Origin: an uncultured Sphingobium sp.
GTDB lineage: Bacteria; Pseudomonadota; Alphaproteobacteria; Sphingomonadales; Sphingomonadaceae
Assembly: GCA_913773715.1 (NCBI GenBank)
Contig: CAJYHD010000249.1
Span: 1 to 9,883, forward strand
Reading direction: 5' to 3'
DNA: 9,883 nucleotides
Each line of letters begins with the position of its first letter. Positions within the stretch are counted from its first letter, which is position 1. The translations under genes were made by a program, and so were the position numbers. A model generated the notes under the pieces. That model worked only from the letters and a program-made list of their open reading frames with translations. It had not been told where the DNA came from and ran no database searches. Shown one piece after another: positions 1 to 8,330 of this stretch.

Positions 1-905
1 ATTTCGGCAGCGCACGGGGCAGCATCGGCGGCGCAGATCTGGGCGGCGGGCGCATCGGCGTCATCAGCCGCGACGTGAACGGCGACGGCGTCATCTCCGT
101 GCCGGAAACCAAGGTCGGCGTCATTCCCGCTGCCCGCGCGCCGGTCGACTATGACTATCACTATCTCTCCTACTCGGTTGGCGTGAACTACCGGCTGGAC
201 GACAGTGCCGCGCTCTTCGCCCGCTACAGCCGCGGCGCGCGCGCCAATGCCGACCGCCTGCTGTTCGGCCCCGCCGTCAGCATCACGACCGGCAACCTCA
301 CCGACACGGGCGCGGCGATCGACTATGTCCGTCAGCTCGAAGGCGGCGTCAAATATCGCAGCGGCGGCCTGACCCTCAACGCCACGGCCTTTCACGCCCG
401 TACCGAAGAGCAGAATTTCGAAGCGACGACGCAGACCTTCTTCAACCGCAACTATCGCGCGTCGGGTCTCGAACTGGAGGGCGGCTACCGCATCGGCGGC
501 TTCAGCCTGACGGCGGGCGGCACCTATACCGATGCCAAGATCGCGAGCGACGTGCTGAACCCCGCCGTCGTCGGCAACCGCCCGCGCCGCCAGGCGAAGT
601 TCATCTACCAAGTGACGCCGCAATATGACGCGGGCATCGTCTCCTTCGGCGCGAACGTCGTCGGCACGTCGAGCAGCTTCACGCAGGACACCAACCAGCT
701 GAAGCTCCCCGGCTTCACGCAGGTCAACGCCTTCGTGACGATAAAGCCCGTGGATCGCATCCAGCTGTCGGTGAACGCCAACAACCTCTTCGACGTGAAG
801 GGCTTCACCGAAGCGGAAGACGCGGCCATCCCCGCCAATGGCATCGTGCGGGCGCGGTCGATCAACGGGCGCACCATTTCCGCCTCGGTCCGCTACAATT
901 TTTGA
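1..905 (+). CDS. TonB-dependent outer-membrane receptor, C-terminal part (5' end outside window)
   Basis: Partial gene: the frame is open from base 3 and gives about 300 residues up to the TGA at 903-905. The plug domain and most of the barrel lie upstream of the window. The visible part alternates short polar loops with amphipathic beta-strands (for example around FARYSRGARANAD, FNRNYRASGLELEGGYRIGG, VNANNLFDVKGF) and ends in RYNF, with the terminal Phe typical of BAM-assembled barrels. The NNLFD motif near the end is common in these receptors. Family role: energised import of a ligand across the outer membrane using TonB-ExbBD. The downstream GH68 sucrase and fructokinase suggest sucrose or a fructo-oligosaccharide as ligand (inference). 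A 12-residue loop at 72-107 matches an EF-hand calcium loop and would lie in an extracellular loop. Confidence 0.9.
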   Translation, partial: FGSARGSIGGADLGGGRIGVISRDVNGDGVISVPETKVGVIPAARAPVDYDYHYLSYSVGVNYRLDDSAALFARYSRGARANADRLLFGPAVSITTGNLTDTGAAIDYVRQLEGGVKYRSGGLTLNATAFHARTEEQNFEATTQTFFNRNYRASGLELEGGYRIGGFSLTAGGTYTDAKIASDVLNPAVVGNRPRRQAKFIYQVTPQYDAGIVSFGANVVGTSSSFTQDTNQLKLPGFTQVNAFVTIKPVDRIQLSVNANNLFDVKGFTEAEDAAIPANGIVRARSINGRTISASVRYNF

Positions 906-909
906 CTTT

Positions 910-940
910 ATTTCCCGGCCTCTGTCAGATGCCGGGAAAT
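910..940 (+). other. Intergenic stem-loop after the receptor gene
   Basis: A perfect 10-bp inverted repeat, ATTTCCCGGC at 910-919 and GCCGGGAAAT at 931-940, encloses an 11-nt loop and starts 4 bases after the receptor stop. There is no T-run on the plus strand after it (the next bases are CATGG), so it is not a classic intrinsic terminator. It could be a weak terminator, an attenuator lowering expression of the downstream sucrase, or a 3'-end stabiliser of the receptor mRNA. The 118-base gap holding it shows no convincing promoter. Confidence 0.5.
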
Positions 941-1023
941 CATGGCCTCCGTCAGCGACTGCACGCGCTGGCGGGGGCCATCGTCCACCAAACGCCTATC
1001 TATTTGCGACGGGACCCAAGATC

Positions 1024-2130
1024 ATGACCAGCCCCTGGACCGCCGCCCATGTCGCGGGCATCGCATCGCAGGCGGTTCCCCGCGCCCCACGCTTCGCCAA
1101 ACCTGATCCGTTGATCCCCGGCATCGACCTGTGGGATTATTGGCCGGTGCAGGAGGAGGACGGGTCGCAGGCCATCATCGCGGGCGGCACGCTCTTCATC
1201 CTCCTGTCCGCGCCCACGCTGCCGGACCCCGATGCGCGCCACGCCCATGCGCGCCTGCGCCTGATGCACCGGGTGGGCGATCAATGGCGCGACCTCGGCC
1301 CCTTGTTCGCGGACGGCTTTTCGCCCGGCAGCCGCGAATGGTCGGGATCGGCCATCGTCTCGCCCGATCATGAACAAGTAACGCTCTATTTCACGGCGGC
1401 GGGTGCGCGGGGGGAGGCGGCGATCAGCTATCGCCAGCGCCTGTTCGAAACGCATGCGGCGCTCTCGATCGAAGGGAGCGACATCCGCTTCTCGCCCTGG
1501 TCCAGCCCCCTAGAAATGGTGACGCCCGACGGGATCGATTATGTCGCCGAGATGGAGGGCGGCGGCGCGATCGGCACGATCAAAGCATTCCGCGATCCGG
1601 GCTTCTTCCGCGATCCCGCGACGGGCGAGGATTATGTTTTCTTCGCCGCTTCGCTTGGCCGATCCTCCTCTTTCTGGAACGGCGCGGTCGGCATGGCGCG
1701 TTGGGCGGGGGAGGGCTGGCAGTTGATGTCGCCGCTCATATCCGCCGATGGCCTCAACAACGAACTGGAACGCCCGCACGTCATTGTGCATGATGGTCGC
1801 TATTATCTCTTCTGGTCGACGCAGCAGAAGGTGTTCGCCGATGATGGTCCCACGGGCCCCAATGGTTTGTACGGCATGGTCGCCGACGCGCTGCTCGGCC
1901 CATGGCGGCCGATCAACGGCACCGGCCTCGTCTTCGCCAATCCGGTCGAAGCGCCCTATCAGGCCTATAGCTGGTTCGTCCTGCCCGACCTCGTCGTCCA
2001 AAGCTTCGCCGACATGACCGGCCTTGCCGACCCGCCCCGTGACATCGAGGAAGCGCGGCGTCATTTCGGCGGCGCGCCCGCGCCCGAACTGCACCTGCGC
2101 ATCGAAGGCGACCGGGTATGGCTGGCATGA
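1024..2130 (+). CDS. Glycoside hydrolase family 68 enzyme (levansucrase / beta-fructofuranosidase type)
   Basis: Predicted 368 residues. GH68 enzymes cleave sucrose by a retaining mechanism and pass fructose to water or to a growing fructan. Visible landmarks: nucleophile region LWDYWP with D38, EWSGSA at 105-110, RDP at 190-192 with the transition-state Asp D191, acid/base motif ELERP with E249, then YGMVADALLGPWRPINGTGLV at about 282-303, characteristic of the family. The open frame extends upstream to 838, but the homologous part begins after the ATG at 1024; the upstream stretch is low-complexity and overlaps the receptor. The start has only a weak purine stretch (GGGA, 1011-1014). No signal peptide is visible, as in Zymomonas GH68 sucrases, and the protein is short for the family. 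Hydrolysis versus levan synthesis cannot be decided from sequence. The neighbouring fructokinase fits release of free fructose. Confidence 0.9.
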   Translation: MTSPWTAAHVAGIASQAVPRAPRFAKPDPLIPGIDLWDYWPVQEEDGSQAIIAGGTLFILLSAPTLPDPDARHAHARLRLMHRVGDQWRDLGPLFADGFSPGSREWSGSAIVSPDHEQVTLYFTAAGARGEAAISYRQRLFETHAALSIEGSDIRFSPWSSPLEMVTPDGIDYVAEMEGGGAIGTIKAFRDPGFFRDPATGEDYVFFAASLGRSSSFWNGAVGMARWAGEGWQLMSPLISADGLNNELERPHVIVHDGRYYLFWSTQQKVFADDGPTGPNGLYGMVADALLGPWRPINGTGLVFANPVEAPYQAYSWFVLPDLVVQSFADMTGLADPPRDIEEARRHFGGAPAPELHLRIEGDRVWLA

Positions 2131-3026
2131 GCGATCGGGAACCGCTGATCGCAGGTGTAGAACTCGGCGGCACCAAATGCATCGCCACGCTCGCGCAAGG
2201 CCGCACGATATTGCGGCAGGAACGCTGGCCGACCGGCGACGCAAGCACGCTGAACCTCGTCTCCGATCAGCTTACGGAATGGGGCAAGGATACCCCCTTT
2301 GCCGCGATCGGCATCGCCAGCTTCGGTCCGCTCCATCTCGATCCGCGCAAGCCGCACTTCGGCCGGATGGGCAACACGCCCAAGCCCGGTTGGGCGGGCT
2401 ATGATGTCCACGGCCATTTCGCCAGTCGCTTCGCCGTACCGGTCGGCATCGACACCGACGTCGGCGGCGCGGCTCTGGCGGAGGGCGAATGGGGCGCGGC
2501 GCAGGGGTGCGCCGTCCACGCCTATGCGACGATCGGCACCGGCGTCGGCCTCGGCATCGTCGTCAATGGGCAGGCGCTGCACGGCCACCTCCATCCTGAA
2601 GCCGGGCATATGCGCATCCGCCGCCAGCCCGGTGACGCGTTTCCCGGCCGTTGCCCCGCGCATGGCGATTGTATCGAAGGGCTGATCGGCGGCCCCGCCC
2701 TGCGCGACCGCGCACCGGCCCCCGTCGCCGACCTGCAGGATGACGATCCCTTCTGGTCGCTGGTCGCCGCCGACCTGTCTGAATGGGCCGCAATGCTGAT
2801 CCTCGCTCTGTCGCCTGAACGCTTCGTCATGGGCGGCGGCGTCATGCAGGCGCGCCCGTCGCTGCTCCCCATGATCGCCAGCCGCACCGCCGACCTCCTC
2901 AACGATTATATCGAGGATCTCGACGCCGCCGCGCTGGAGCAACTCATCGTCGCCCCCGGCCTTGGCAGCGAAGCCGGCCCGCTCGGCGCCATCCGCCTCG
3001 GTCAACTCGCGCTCGCCGCCGCCTGA
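2118..3026 (+). CDS. ROK-family fructokinase
   Basis: Predicted 302 residues; phosphorylates fructose with ATP in the cytoplasm to fructose-6-phosphate. Visible: N-terminal phosphate-binding motif GVELGGTK (13-20), with Glu as in bacterial ROK fructokinases; IDTDVGGAALAE with probable catalytic Asp D114; IGTGVGLGIV (139-148); HPEAGH plus CPAHGDC giving the ROK zinc ligands H164, C179, H182 and C185; and a C-terminal MGGGV motif. The start at 2118 is preferred because GAAGG lies 9 bases upstream (2104-2108) inside the GH68 gene, giving a 13-base overlap. An ATGA overlap start at 2127 is also possible and would remove three residues. The overlap implies translational coupling to the GH68 enzyme, and the pair supports a sucrose-to-F6P route. 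Glucokinase is not in the window. Confidence 0.92.
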   Translation: MAGMSDREPLIAGVELGGTKCIATLAQGRTILRQERWPTGDASTLNLVSDQLTEWGKDTPFAAIGIASFGPLHLDPRKPHFGRMGNTPKPGWAGYDVHGHFASRFAVPVGIDTDVGGAALAEGEWGAAQGCAVHAYATIGTGVGLGIVVNGQALHGHLHPEAGHMRIRRQPGDAFPGRCPAHGDCIEGLIGGPALRDRAPAPVADLQDDDPFWSLVAADLSEWAAMLILALSPERFVMGGGVMQARPSLLPMIASRTADLLNDYIEDLDAAALEQLIVAPGLGSEAGPLGAIRLGQLALAAA

Positions 3027-3028
3027 TC

Positions 3029-3059
3029 GACGGCAAAGGCTCTGGCGGAATCTGCCGTC
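3029..3059 (+). other. Weak intergenic stem-loop between fructokinase and permease
   Basis: GACGGCA at 3029-3035 pairs with TGCCGTC at 3053-3059 across a 17-nt loop, immediately after the fructokinase stop. No T-run follows. It may only modulate read-through or mRNA stability; chance is possible in GC-rich DNA. Confidence 0.25.
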
Positions 3060-3078
3060 CCATGCGTATCAATCGGGC

Positions 3079-4380
3079 ATGCAGACCAACGCCAGTTCGT
3101 CCCTACCAGCCATCTCCCCTGCGGAGCGCCTGAAATCCATCCTCGGCGGCTCGATCGGCAACCTCATCGAATGGTATGACTGGTACGTCTATTCCGCCTT
3201 CACCCTTTATTTCGCGCCGGTCCTGTTTCCAGCGACCGACAAGACCGCCCAGCTTCTGAACGCGGCGGCGATCTTTGCCGTGGGGTTCGTCATGCGGCCG
3301 ATCGGCGCCTGGATCATGGGCATCTATGCCGACCGGCGCGGGCGAAAGGCAGGGCTGACGCTGTCGGTCATGATGATGGGCGGCGGATCGCTGATGATCG
3401 CGCTCATCCCCGGCTACGCCACGATCGGCATCGCCGCGCCAGCCCTGCTGCTGGTCGCCCGTCTGTTGCAGGGGCTGTCGGTCGGCGGAGAATATGGCGC
3501 GAGCGCCACCTATCTGTCGGAAATGGCGCAGAGCGACCGGCGCGGTTTCTTTTCCAGCTTCCAATATGTGACGCTGATCGCGGGACAGTTGCTGGCGCTC
3601 TGCGTCCTGTTGGCCCTGCAACTGCTGCTGAGCGAGGCGCAGCTGGAAAGCTGGGGCTGGCGCATTCCCTTCGTCATCGGCGGCGGCATGGCGATCGGCG
3701 TCTATCGCCTGCGCCGGGGTCTGCGCGAAACGCAAGCGTTCGAGGACGAGGCTGCGAGCCACAGGCGCAAATCCAGCGGCCTGGCGCTCTTCCTAGATCA
3801 TCCGCGCGAGGTTCTGCTGGTGATCGCGCTGACGGCGGGCGGCACGCTCGCCTTCTACGCCTACAGCACCTACATGCAGAAATATCTCGTCAACAGCGCG
3901 GGCTTCGGTCGCCAGAGCGCGACCGCGATCATGGCGGCGGCGCTGTTTCTCTACATGGCTCTTCAGCCGCTCGCGGGCTGGCTGTCCGACCGCATCGGGC
4001 GCAAGCCGCTGCTGGTCGGCTTCGGCGTCGGCGGCGTCCTCTTCACGACGCTGATCTTCACCACGCTGAAGCACGTCACCTCGCCTTACGAAGCGTTCGC
4101 GCTCGTTCTGGCGGGCCTTGTCATCGTCACCGGCTATACCTCGATCAATGCGGTCGTGAAGGCCGAACTCTTTCCCGCCAACATCCGTGCCTTGGGCGTC
4201 GCGCTGCCCTATGCGCTCGCCAACACGCTGTTCGGCGGCACGGCGGAATATGTCGCGCTCTTCCTCAAGCAGAATGGCGTCGAAAGCGGCTTCTACTGGT
4301 ATGTGACAGCGATGATCGGCATTTCGCTCATCGTCTATCTGCGCATGCCCGATACACGCTTAACCAGCCGAATTCGCTGA
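3079..4380 (+). CDS. MHS-family MFS permease, KgtP (alpha-ketoglutarate permease)-like
   Basis: Predicted 433 residues, about the length of E. coli KgtP, with roughly 12 hydrophobic segments: an inner-membrane proton symporter. Family landmarks: GNLIEWYDWYVYS (27-39), first loop motif GIYADRRGRK (81-90), RLLQGLSVGGEYGASATYLSE (about 128-148) and the second-half motif GWLSDRIGRK (300-309). Several stretches resemble KgtP as I recall it: FQYVTLIAGQLLAL (161-174), YMQKYLVN (265-272) and AEYVALFLK (389-397). Known MHS substrates are mostly carboxylates or zwitterions, so placement 52 bases after a fructokinase is notable. It may carry an acid product of sugar oxidation, carry a sugar, or be unrelated. 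The start is taken at 3079 because the frame upstream (to 2962) is proline/arginine-rich and overlaps the fructokinase. No strong ribosome site precedes it. Confidence 0.88.
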   Translation: MQTNASSSLPAISPAERLKSILGGSIGNLIEWYDWYVYSAFTLYFAPVLFPATDKTAQLLNAAAIFAVGFVMRPIGAWIMGIYADRRGRKAGLTLSVMMMGGGSLMIALIPGYATIGIAAPALLLVARLLQGLSVGGEYGASATYLSEMAQSDRRGFFSSFQYVTLIAGQLLALCVLLALQLLLSEAQLESWGWRIPFVIGGGMAIGVYRLRRGLRETQAFEDEAASHRRKSSGLALFLDHPREVLLVIALTAGGTLAFYAYSTYMQKYLVNSAGFGRQSATAIMAAALFLYMALQPLAGWLSDRIGRKPLLVGFGVGGVLFTTLIFTTLKHVTSPYEAFALVLAGLVIVTGYTSINAVVKAELFPANIRALGVALPYALANTLFGGTAEYVALFLKQNGVESGFYWYVTAMIGISLIVYLRMPDTRLTSRIR

Positions 4381-4401
4381 CAAAAACATGCTCTATGCGT
4401 C

Positions 4402-4524
4402 ATTTCGGTGCCCGATGGACAGTGTTCCTATACGTAACTCCTTGTTATCGCTCGACATGTAGGAAATGATAGATGCGCAAATAGGGAATTTCTGTCCACT
4501 TCACTGTCCATCTTAGACCGAAAT
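4402..4524. repeat. Imperfect 23-bp inverted repeat flanking a 77-bp AT-richer spacer
   Basis: The left arm 4402-4424 (ATTTCGGT, 4 free bases, GATGGACAGTG) is the reverse complement of the right arm 4502-4524 (CACTGTCCATC, 4 free bases, ACCGAAAT), with 19 of 23 positions matching. A further CTGTCCA at 4492-4498 lies 12 bases before the same heptamer at 4504-4510. The spacer is about 40% GC against clearly GC-rich flanks. The right arm covers the stop and last codons of the phosphoesterase gene. It sits between convergent genes. It may be a small non-autonomous element, a recombinase or attachment site, or a long-looped bidirectional terminator. No flanking target duplication is evident. Confidence 0.6.
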
Positions 4525-5256
4525 CAAGGCATAGGGCCGCCCGAACTGCTCCGACACCACGAACTGCGCGCAATTATATACCGGCACCCCGCGCGGCGTT
4601 TTTCCCTCGAACGCGCCGCGATGGGCATGCCCATGAACCGCAAAGCGCACATTGTCGAACCGGTCGATCGCATCGGCCAGCCGCGACGATCCCAGGAACG
4701 GGAAAATCTCCGGAGGTTCGCCCGCCACCGTCTCGGCGATCGGCGCATAGTGCAGCACCGCCACCGTTCGCTCGGTCCGCAGCGACCGCAGCGCGTTTTC
4801 CAGTTTGCGCGCCTCGTTGATCGATTCCTCGACGAAGCCCTTGATCGCCGTTTCCCCGAACGCGCCCAGCTCGCCGCGCCCGAACCCGCCGACGAAGCCC
4901 TTGACCCCGGCAAAGCCGACGCCCTTGATCTCGACCGCCTGCTCGTCCAGTACGGTGACGCCCGCCGAATGGAGGATACGCACCACTTCCTCGGGCTGCC
5001 CGCATTCATGATCGTGATTGCCCAGCACCGCAACGATGGGAATGGTGCAGGACCGCAAGTCCTCCGCCAATATCTCCGCCTCGCGCGTCTTGCCGAAATT
5101 GGTGAGATCGCCGCACAGCGCTAGCACGTCGGCCTTTTCCGAAATCTCCACGAACATGTCGCGATAGCGATGCTCCGACGTATCGGTCACATGCAGGTCG
5201 CCGATCGCGGCGAGCGTCAGGCTGCCGCTTGGCGGCGTGTCACTTGTTGCGGTCAT
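4513..5256 (-). CDS. Calcineurin-like metallophosphoesterase
   Basis: Predicted 247 residues. The full set of two-metal phosphoesterase motifs is present in order: GDLH (D20, H22), GDLTNFG (D50), GNHD (N80, H81), LHY (H169) and HGHAH (H208, H210). It should hydrolyse a phosphomono- or diester in the cytoplasm; there is no signal peptide, and the substrate is unknown. Between the third and fourth motifs lies a Gly/Phe-rich insert (about 112-141, with GVGFAGVKGF). The start at 5256 is set by a strong GGAGG six bases upstream; the frame continues to 5400, but that extension is Arg/Cys-rich and lies in the preceding gene. It overlaps the preceding nucleotidyltransferase gene by 17 bases, so the two are almost certainly co-translated. 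Its stop codon lies inside the right arm of an inverted repeat. Confidence 0.88.
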   Translation of the reverse strand: MTATSDTPPSGSLTLAAIGDLHVTDTSEHRYRDMFVEISEKADVLALCGDLTNFGKTREAEILAEDLRSCTIPIVAVLGNHDHECGQPEEVVRILHSAGVTVLDEQAVEIKGVGFAGVKGFVGGFGRGELGAFGETAIKGFVEESINEARKLENALRSLRTERTVAVLHYAPIAETVAGEPPEIFPFLGSSRLADAIDRFDNVRFAVHGHAHRGAFEGKTPRGVPVYNCAQFVVSEQFGRPYALISV

Positions 5257-6013
5257 GGCTTTCCTCCAGTCCCTTGCCGACCACGTCGGCGAAGCCCCAT
5301 TCGGTAATGTCCACCAGATAGTCGCGCGGGGACAGCAACCGCCCCCGGCACACGCGGATATTGGGCACCGGCAGTTCCGCCCGCGTCTGCAACCGGCCAA
5401 GCAATTCCTCGAACAGCCACAGCGGAATGCAGTGCCGCTCGGTCGGATAGATGAAGCGGAAGTTGAGCAGGTGGATCAGCAGCACTTCCCAATGCAGTTC
5501 CATCGCGTCGAGCAATCGCTGCCAGTCGATCGCCTCATGCTGCTTCAGGATCATGTGCGCGACGTCCGCCCCATCGTAGCGGTAGCGATCCTGGATGAAG
5601 AGCTTGGACAGGATGAACTCGGTCGGCGGGGTGATCCGCACCCGCGTGCCATAGACCTCCGCCGTTGACGTGTCGCGAAACCACTCCTCCGTCACGGGCA
5701 GGCTAGCCGAGGATATGTTGTAGATAACGTCGAAGAAATTTTCGTCCTTCCACACCTTGCCGATCCAGCGCTCGTCCTCGAACTCGACCTCATGCCCCAG
5801 GTGCCGAAAATACGCGAGGATACGCGGCGCATCGCCCGCCTTGCAGAAGACGTCCAGATCCTTGGTCGGTCGCGAAATGCCGGTATGGCACCCCAGAGCA
5901 TAGGTACCCGACAGCATGAAGGGGATGCCGGATTCCACCAGATGTGCCAGGCTTTCCGCATAGAATTGCTTGGCGGCAGGCGGCGGGTCGAACGCGGCGG
6001 GGTCTCTCGTCAT
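5240..6013 (-). CDS. Nucleotidyltransferase-fold protein (Pol-beta-like superfamily), function unknown
   Basis: Predicted 257 residues. Near the N-terminus FMLSGTYALGCHTG (32-45) followed by TKDLDVFC (50-57), with D52 and D54, matches the superfamily pattern of a small-residue turn then DxD. D95 in NFFDVIYN is a plausible third metal ligand. The later TPPTEFILSKLFIQDRYRYDGADV segment resembles the helical region of minimal nucleotidyltransferases that contact substrate. The residues needed for catalysis therefore appear intact, but the acceptor (nucleic acid, protein or small molecule) cannot be read from sequence. AGAAGGG at 6020-6026 (minus) gives a well-placed ribosome site for the ATG at 6013. 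The 3' end overlaps the metallophosphoesterase by 17 bases. It follows the lactonase by 74 bases, which hold a hairpin. An AbiEii-like or housekeeping enzyme role is possible. Confidence 0.75.
   Translation of the reverse strand: MTRDPAAFDPPPAAKQFYAESLAHLVESGIPFMLSGTYALGCHTGISRPTKDLDVFCKAGDAPRILAYFRHLGHEVEFEDERWIGKVWKDENFFDVIYNISSASLPVTEEWFRDTSTAEVYGTRVRITPPTEFILSKLFIQDRYRYDGADVAHMILKQHEAIDWQRLLDAMELHWEVLLIHLLNFRFIYPTERHCIPLWLFEELLGRLQTRAELPVPNIRVCRGRLLSPRDYLVDITEWGFADVVGKGLEESHDRNK
5263..5267 (-). promoter_or_regulatory. Shine-Dalgarno GGAGG setting the phosphoesterase start
   Basis: On the minus strand GGAGG precedes ATG (5256) by six bases. This selects the internal ATG over the upstream in-frame ATG at 5400 and places translation initiation inside the end of the nucleotidyltransferase gene. 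Confidence 0.8.
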
Positions 6014-6037
6014 TATCGGCCCTTCTGCTTGGGGAAC

Positions 6038-6073
6038 AGGGGGAACGGGCCAATCGCCCGGTCCGTTCCCCTG
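6038..6073 (-). terminator. Hairpin between lactonase and nucleotidyltransferase genes
   Basis: GGGGAACGG (6040-6048) pairs with CCGTTCCCC (6063-6071), extended by CAG/CTG with one bulged G, and GGGC/GCCC can pair inside the 14-nt loop. The stem is very GC-rich but no U-run follows on the minus strand. It lies between the lactonase stop and the nucleotidyltransferase ribosome site, so it could partly terminate or uncouple the sugar genes from the downstream pair. Confidence 0.4.
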
Positions 6074-6087
6074 CGCAGATCGGAGCC

Positions 6088-7097
6088 TTATTGCCGGGCC
6101 TTGAGCCTGACCCGCACCACCTTGTCGGAGGAGGTGATGAACAGCGTCCGGCCATCCTCGCCGATGCAGCAGTTTGCCGCCGATTTTCCGGTGCCGACGA
6201 TCCCCATCACCTTGCCATCGGGCGCACAGATATGAATACCGCCGGGACCGCTGGCGAAGATGGTTCCGGTGGCGCCGACCTTCATCCCGTCCGGCAAACC
6301 GGGTAAGCCTGCCGCATGCTCCTTGCTCATGTCGATGAAGCGGCGGCTGCCGGTCGGCATGCCATCCGGCCCCAGGTCATAGACGAAAACCTCCGGCGCA
6401 TCCTCGTCCGACTGCGCGAGATAGAGCCGCTTGTTATCGGGCGACAGCGCGACGCCGTTGGGCCGCCGGTGGCTCCCGTCGATCAGCGCCACCTTGCCGT
6501 CGGGATCGAGCCGGTACAGCCCGTTATGCGGCAATTCTCGCAACGGCGACATGTCGCCCTGCGCCAGCCCGTAGGTTGGGTCGGTAAAGTAGATCGCACC
6601 CGATTTCGCGAGGCACAGATCGTTCGGGCTGTTGAACCGCTTGCCCTCGAACCGATCCGCCAAAATGGTCCGCTTCTTCGTCACCAGATCGACGCGAACG
6701 ATCGCCCGCGTCCCGCTGTCCGCCGCCAGCAGCGCGGTGCCGCTGCGGTCGAGGGCGAGGCCGTTCAAGCCTGCCTCGCGAATGGCGGCGGGGATCGGCG
6801 TCTGCAATCCGGCGGGCGACAGGAACGTCTCCTTCCCGCCGCCGGGCTTCCAGCGATAGACGATGTTGGCGGGCACATCGGTGAACAGCAGATAACCGCC
6901 CTTAGGCACCCAGACCGGCCCTTCCGCCCAGCGTATCCCATCGGCGATCACCTCGATCGGGGCCGCTGCATCGATGATCGCATCGAGCGCCGGGTCGATC
7001 CGCTCGATCTTGCCGACCGTCAGAAGGGGCGCGGCAAAGGCGTGCCCATTGAGCAGCGGCAAACTCGCCAGCCCGCCCAGAACCGAACGCCGCCCGA

Positions 7098-7101
<4 letters not shown>
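6088..7101 (-). CDS. SMP-30/gluconolactonase family lactonase with Tat signal
   Basis: Predicted 337 residues. The N-terminus begins MIGRRSVLGG, a twin-arginine motif (R4, R5), followed by a hydrophobic stretch and a likely cleavage site after HAFA (about residue 23), so a periplasmic enzyme is expected. It should form a six-bladed propeller with a divalent metal. Candidate metal ligands are E60 (WAEGPVW), N160 (FNSPND), N215 (RPNGVALSPD) and D271 (LPDGMKV), all in their usual order. The family hydrolyses sugar lactones such as glucono-1,5-lactone to aldonic acids. Its start overlaps the stop of the GFOR-type oxidoreductase by four bases (ATGA), indicating translational coupling, and the pairing implies that this lactonase opens the lactone made by that enzyme. 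Exact substrate is inference. Confidence 0.9.
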
Positions 7102-8204
<1,103 letters not shown>

Positions 8205-8330
8205 TGATCCGTCTCCTCCTGTCCACGGCCCTCGCTGCCGCGCCTAACTCCCCGCCGTCGCTCGATAATTCAGACGGGCCGGACAATGACTCACGGCAAG
8301 TCGCGGATGCAAGCTGCAAAAGGTCGTAGA

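Noticed and set aside
838..1023. Upstream extension of the GH68 reading frame to an ATG at 838
   Set aside because: The added residues are low-complexity and Arg/Pro-rich, overlap the receptor gene in another frame and have no GH68 or signal-peptide character; the ATG at 1024 begins the recognisable protein.
2061..3005. Long minus-strand open frame (314 codons) opposite the fructokinase
   Set aside because: Composition is that of an antisense shadow in GC-rich DNA (Ala/Arg/Asp-rich, no motifs), while the plus strand has full ROK motifs.
4424..4433. GTTCCTATAC, identical to 10 of the 13 bases of one FRT arm
   Set aside because: No second arm or 8-bp core follows at the right spacing, so it is most likely chance within the inverted-repeat region.
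5257..5400. N-terminal extension of the phosphoesterase to an ATG at 5400
   Set aside because: The extension is Cys/Arg/Trp-rich, lies wholly within the nucleotidyltransferase gene, and the strong GGAGG points to 5256.
8205..8330. Possible -35/-10 boxes for the GFOR operon
   Set aside because: Several partial hexamers exist on the minus strand, but none has acceptable spacing and match together, so no promoter is called.
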